Positions 56,820-64,000 of a stretch of DNA of 64,000 nt are shown here, in pieces. The number at the start of each line of letters is the position of its first letter. Position 1 is the first letter of the stretch. The notes below the pieces were generated by a model that was not told where the DNA came from, made no database searches, and saw nothing but the letters and a program-made list of their open reading frames with translations. The DNA comes from Candidula unifasciata (taxonomy: Eukaryota > Mollusca > Gastropoda > Stylommatophora > Geomitridae): NCBI GenBank assembly GCA_905116865.2, contig CAJHNH020000200.1, positions 75,001-139,000 of the forward strand. Direction: 5' to 3'. The translations under genes and the position numbers were made by a program.

Positions 56820-59480
56820 CTAAAACATCGAGAAAAGGATCTCTTACTTGCTAACTTACTAACATCTACTTCTAGTTCACCTACAACTTTCCCCACATAT
56901 ACCAAAGTTTACCAGTTGGGAAATACAACCGATGCACTTTTCCCCCTTAAGTCAAACAACGGGCACAAACTTTCTGGTAGAAATTTGTTTTAGATCATTC
57001 CTTCTGCTTCCCGAGATGTTCAAATCTAGAACTGAAGTCAGGCGATACGCTTCCTATTGTTCCCCAAAAGAACTCTTATTCACCTCCAAAACTTTTAATC
57101 GACATGAATTGGGAGAATACAAGTGAATAAGGGCAACCAGAAATCACATATTCGATTAAACTGGCATATAATCTTGTTTGCTATACTTTAGCATGGCTAG
57201 GAATCATATTACAAATATCAAATCAAATTTTGCTCACGGGAAAGTACATGAATATTATCCCTGATTAACATTAATATTAAAAAAAAAAAAAAAAAAACCC
57301 CGCTATACGGCTGTTAGTTAATGCATTGCGTTCTACATCCATACAACTGGGTATCATTTTCCGATGTTTTCTTGGTAAAATGATCACAAGTTACAATGAG
57401 AAGGGATTACCCGCAAAAGTATACAAATCGCGTTATTTAGAAACGTCATAAAGAGGGGGAAAATTGAAGTTGTGACATTAGCTAAGATTGAGGGGGGGGG
57501 GGGGGGGTGTCATGAGGTGAGCAGCCACCCTACACAATGGACGAGTCGCGACTTTGATTTCCCTCGCGCTCAGCCAAATTTCAAACTTGAACCCTTCCGG
57601 AAAGGTATATAGTTCCTTATATTGATCTATACCTTTATCTGGTAAAATATTAATTTCTAGACCCTGTAGTTGCTTAGATAAATCTTCATTTTCAAACTTG
57701 CAACTGTAGGTTGGCTAATTCTGGTATTTTATTTAGAAATTCCTGTAAACTGGTTTACTCCTTAGGCAGGAATACAAGGGACTTCTTTCCTAGAGACGCT
57801 AGTTTGATTTTGAAAAAAAAAAAAAAAACATTCTTTAGCCTGATCTCAAAGTGACAAGACGTGTACACAGTTTATGTAGAAATTGGCGCATTCAAAGTTC
57901 CATTTCTATCTTGGAAGATTTCCTAAGCTTGGGTAAGTTGATTATAGTTTACGAGTACCATAAATGATGTCTTCTTAAAGGTGGCCACTGCTGCAGAGTG
58001 GGCAGAGTCAGCTGTGTGATCGCACAGATTTCGACTGTTCTTGATGTCCATAGATCAGGATCCGAACCTTAGATCTTCCCCTGTACAGACTAATTAGTTG
58101 GTGCTCTACATAGCCCACACCATTTGTAAAGATATTAAACCCTACCAGTAATTATTCTCTGACCAGTCAAACGAAGTTTTGTGTCGCATAACTGAAACAG
58201 GGAATTTAGGTCATCTTTAACCGGCAGTCAGGGCTTGGGCTCTGAGTCAAAGGTGTGTTTGACACAGATTCAGTGGGTGTGTAGTGAACGGCTGGGGAGA
58301 CGGAATATTTATATAGGTACTAACTGTAAACATTGTATGTCTGCGAGTGCAGATGTGAGGGTGGAGAGAGGATGATCTATGTGTGGTAGTGTCTATCTAT
58401 CTCCACTATATACCTTGTTTTTTATCTGTTGCTCTATGTTACAGACAGATAAATGAAAGGAGACATTGTCTCCTGTTCTTGAGAGTTACACTCTGAGGAA
58501 TGGAGAAGGATAGCAGAGGTGGGTTGAGCTGATGTGTGATTAAGGGTGATTACTAATTCTGAGTTCTTTCCTGACAGGATGATACCTCCTTAGAGATCAG
58601 GCAGACGAATCACAGTCCAGCCAACCACCACTAACCAATACCCCTCTGTGCACCAAGCATAACCAAAAGTCCTGCCCATTGTGCCACCTCCTCAAAATGG
58701 CAAGAGCTTGTTTGTGAGTTTCAGGACGAGTGGACCATTGCAAACATATGTGTCATCAATCCAGAGAACCAGTCTTTAAGAGCTTTGTTGGGCTCTGATG
58801 CAGTTTTTGTGTCCTGACCTGTGAGAGAGACTTGTTGGGTTCCTATGCAGTTCCTGTGTCCTCGATGGTGACGTAATCAACTTGTACCAGATCAACTCGA
58901 GGCATAGGTACCTGAGTCAACTACAGTCGAATCACCATGGACTGGGGGGAGCATTGACCTACGAACTAGGCTAAGTGATCACTTATTCATTATCATGCTC
59001 TCTTCCCACAGCACCTTGAGATTCCTAGGATGAATGCATGTACTCCTCAAGACTACATCTGGCTGCTTGAATATCTGGGTTGTGTCATTGAGTCCTGAAC
59101 ATTCTTGAGAATCTATTCATTATTACATGTATATATTGTACTAATTACATGCAAACATTTTCATGGCTGACTTGCGTGTCCCTATTTCACCATTCTAACT
59201 GTCTAGCTTTGATGTTTGTGTGAATAATAAGTGTTATATGTGTTAACATGGTTATGAAAGTAGACTATCATAACCTGGGAGCTATCTTTTTATAGTAGTG
59301 GGGGTGTCCAGCCAAGTGTGCCTAGGAATATTATATATTTTGTAGTGCCAAAACTTGAGTTGCCCTACTCCTGAAAAAAGTTGAGCGTATATTGGCCACG
59401 GGGCATCCCTTAGACCAATGCGAGCCAACGACTCAACATAATTATTTCAGAGTGCTGTTGGTTCTTAAGGAGAAATCCTT
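56820..59480. other. About 2.7 kb without recognised genes
   Basis: A17 at 57281, G17 at 57494 and A15 at 57814 are the only simple tracts. 58000-59450 looks like unique sequence. A CTTTCCTGACAG acceptor-like site at 58567-58578 precedes a frame of only 18 codons, so I do not call an exon. Confidence 0.45.
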
Positions 59481-59509
59481 AAATCAGGCACGCGACAGGG
59501 GGAAGAGAG

Positions 59510-59521
59510 AAAAATGAACAA

Positions 59522-59556
<35 letters not shown>

Positions 59557-59794
59557 AAGAAGGGAGAGGGAGGGGAGAGAGACACACATACACAGAGTAA
59601 AGAAAAGCAAAAATAAAGGGGGAGGTGATGTGTTTGTGTGAAATGGAGAAAGAAGGATAAGCAAAGGGGTGGGGGAGGGTGGTGGGGAGAGAGAGAGAGA
59701 AAGAGAGAGAGATAGAGACACAGAAATAAGATGAACAGAAGAGAAGAAAAAGAATAAAATAGAAGGATGGATAATGAGGTGAGTAGAGCGTGAA

Positions 59795-59830
<36 letters not shown>

Positions 59831-60033
59831 AGAGAGAAAGAATAAGAAGAAGAGAAAAGGAGAGATAGATAGGCAGAAAGAGAGAGAGAAAGAGAGAGAG
59901 AGAAAGAGAGAGAGAGAAAGAGAGAGAGAGAGACACACACACATAATTAAAAAAAAGAAAGCAAAAATAAAAGGGGAGGTGATGTGTGTGTTTGTGAGTG
60001 TGTGAAATAGAAAAAAGAAGAAGAGATAAGCAA

Positions 60034-60099
<66 letters not shown>

Positions 60100-60105
60100 A
60101 GATAA
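59510..60105 (+). repeat. GA-rich region with internal duplication
   Basis: (GA)n stretches with GAGACACACA, GCAAAAATAAA, GGGGAGGTGATGTGT and AGGATxGATAATGAGGTGAG landmarks, each found twice, about 355-370 bp apart. Minus-strand ORFs up to 264 codons are low complexity. Confidence 0.92.
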
Positions 60106-60408
60106 ACAGAAGAAAAGAAAAAGAAGACAGAAGGATAGATAATGAGGTGAGTAGAACGTGAAGCAGAAGAACCCACTGTCCCGTAACAAGCACGATGTAA
60201 AAGATGCCTAAATGTGTTACTGAAATTGAATGTGTTTGACCGCAGCTTCTGAAAAACAATACAACGTCACTTTGCGATGTAGGCAGGGGGTCTTCGAGCC
60301 TGAGGATTTATGGCCGCATGGCTAATGCTGTCGCCACGACTGTGCTGGTGAGAGTTTTTTTTTGCCCTCAGACAGAAACACAACGTATTAACTGTCCTTA
60401 ATACGAAC

Positions 60409-60409
<1 letters not shown>

Positions 60410-60442
<33 letters not shown>
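60410..60442 (+). repeat. (CAG)11
   Basis: Eleven perfect CAG units passing directly into AAG repeats. Read CTG on the minus strand. No coding context is evident. Confidence 0.96.
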
Positions 60443-62701
<2,259 letters not shown>

Positions 62702-62974
62702 CTTTACCGAGGATTCGACACCACATTTCCTGAACGAGATCCATGTGTTCTAACAGTTTAATCAATGGCTGCAGCCATTAAAAAGGATAAAACCAACAAG
62801 TGCGGTCGGTTTACAATAAAGATTTTCATTCAACTTAGGTTTACCCGAGGGGGAAAAAAAGGGGGGGGGGGAGAGATAATACGTTGAAAATACGGATCGC
62901 CACAGGCAGAGACCCTAACCCCAATAAAGAACGATCATTATAACAAAAAAATTGGCAGTTTTTCGCAGGCCACG

Positions 62975-63035
62975 TGCAAGGTCTCCTCAGACCAGATTTA
63001 GCCCGCGGGCCGCCAGTTGAATAGCCCTGGTTTAC
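62975..63035 (-). mobile_element. hAT-like terminal sequence
   Basis: Minus strand reads CAGGGCTATTCAACTGGCGG followed by CCCGCGGGCTAAATCTGG, a typical terminal region of non-autonomous hAT elements. The other end is not identified. Confidence 0.5.
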
Positions 63036-63049
63036 TATACAGACGCTAC

Positions 63050-63688
63050 AAAAGGAAATTGCCGGCAAATCTCACACCGGCGAAAGTCAATACAACCCAC
63101 AGACCTGCTAACCACGGCCCTGATGAGTTTCCCACTAGTTTAAAGAAGGATTAAGCGCCTCCATTCTACAGAAATTACACCCAGGATCGGCTACAACGAC
63201 CATCAAATCTCCAAACGCATGGCTCAGAGAAGAGAAAAAGCTTTCTGCAGAAACGCAAATTCCCAATTTCCCGTAACTTTACATTGTGGGAAAACCTGGC
63301 TTGCTTGTGAAACTTCCATTTTGGGAAATATTAGGGAAACGATTTCCTTATTCTCAGCGTGTTACTGCCTGATTGGTTGTTGCGGTTGTAAAATCCACTG
63401 CTTGCAATTCTATTTTTCAGCAGATCGGAAATGTCAGAAGGACGATTTCAGAAAAGAAACCAGAATATGAAACCACACACACACGTGTGGGTGTGTTTAC
63501 GTGTATGTGTTTGGTTATGTATGTATTTTGTTTTGCTTTGTCCTTTTTTGTTGAATGGTTTGTATTGAAAATACGTTGTATTCGTTTCATACAAAGAATA
63601 GGGAAGGAAATGCATAAACTATTTTTCTTTATCACTTTCCATAAATCTATCCAGAAAAGATATAAAGCCGAACGAAAAGTATATTAGC
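63050..63688. other. No gene seen
   Basis: An ACACACACACGTGTGGGTGTGT palindromic segment is at about 63475-63497. No coding block recognised. Confidence 0.4.
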
Positions 63689-63770
63689 AAGATTCACAAT
63701 ATAACAAATACAAACAAAACGTAAACGTTGCGGCTATTGAGCCTTCATCAGCACATACAAATGAAACTAC
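63689..63770 (-). mobile_element. Possible Penelope-like 3' tail
   Basis: Minus strand: TGCTGATGAAGGCTCAATAG then CCGCAACGTTTACGTTTTG. The TGATGAAGGCTxAxxAGCCGxAACGT pattern is common just downstream of Penelope-like coding regions. The coding part would lie at higher coordinates but is not recognised. Confidence 0.4.
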
Positions 63771-64000
63771 ACAGATACACAAAATCACATAGCTGGTATC
63801 TCGAAGCAGCTGGTTCGGTTGTTTCTCACTCATAAATCACAGCAGTTTGTTTCTCACCCATAAATCTATCCAGCTGTCACATAATATCCAGTTTTACTTC
63901 CATGATAATGTGGCCAATGTATGATAACCGCCTTCTTCTGATATCAATAGTAATAATTTAGTGGTACTTTTCCGTCTTTCCAGACGATAGTGTTATACTG

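Noticed and set aside
58579..58632. Terminal exon after CTTTCCTGACAG
   Set aside because: Only 18 codons to a stop and no recognised protein or poly(A) signal context.
59465..60259. 264-codon ORF with LSLSLSLS
   Set aside because: GA microsatellite translation.

Overview
This is an animal (metazoan) nuclear genome window. It is intron-rich, very repeat-rich and AT-leaning. The repeat mix is diverged non-LTR retrotransposons, hAT DNA transposons, a Penelope-like element, several tRNA-derived SINE families and long microsatellites, and it suggests a lophotrochozoan, probably a mollusc. That taxon is an inference from repeat style and two coding exons; I cannot name a species. There is no sign of a prokaryotic gene, operon or CRISPR array.

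The only host gene I can support is on the minus strand. Two short exons (43578-43652, then 20270-20335) have canonical AG/GT borders, are both in phase 0, and join to read a cyclic-nucleotide-binding domain of the type II regulatory subunit of cAMP-dependent protein kinase (PKA). The intron between them is 23,242 bp. Everything else in the window is therefore most simply intronic sequence of this gene. I found no further exons of it in either flank.

Layout. 1-1 kb: possible LTR-like region with 47-bp repeats. 1-9 kb: SINEs, a 440-bp SPIN-like hAT element with its own internal minisatellite, an AT-rich degenerate repeat and a 57-bp minisatellite. 10-14 kb: non-LTR retrotransposon remnants, one split by a 133-nt poly(A) run. 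14.4-16.3 kb: a hAT element with perfect 15-bp terminal inverted repeats, 8-bp target duplication and a decayed transposase. 16.8-18.5 kb: nested non-LTR pieces. 20.3 kb: PKA exon. 20.6-25.6 kb: SINEs and two tail-to-tail LINE copies, one carrying a 21-bp repeat at reverse-transcriptase motif A. 28-30.8 kb: 37-bp and 20-bp satellites. 36.4-42 kb: LINE fragments, a 34-bp satellite and the best preserved RTE-like LINE. 43-43.7 kb: trinucleotide and 30-bp minisatellites beside the second PKA exon. 44-50.5 kb: GAA, GA and 29-bp arrays and a 318-bp assembly gap. 51-56.8 kb: more SINEs, a 31-bp array, a Penelope-like fragment. 59.5-62.7 kb: a GA-rich block and a 2.26-kb pure purine GAA/GGAA tract.

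The recurring theme is that tandem arrays arise inside transposable elements: a 31-bp array in the SPIN-like element, a 31-bp array in another DNA transposon, a 21-bp array and a poly(A) run at the same reverse-transcriptase motif in two LINE copies, and a 37-bp satellite whose unit has a single-copy relative next to a tRNA-like SINE.
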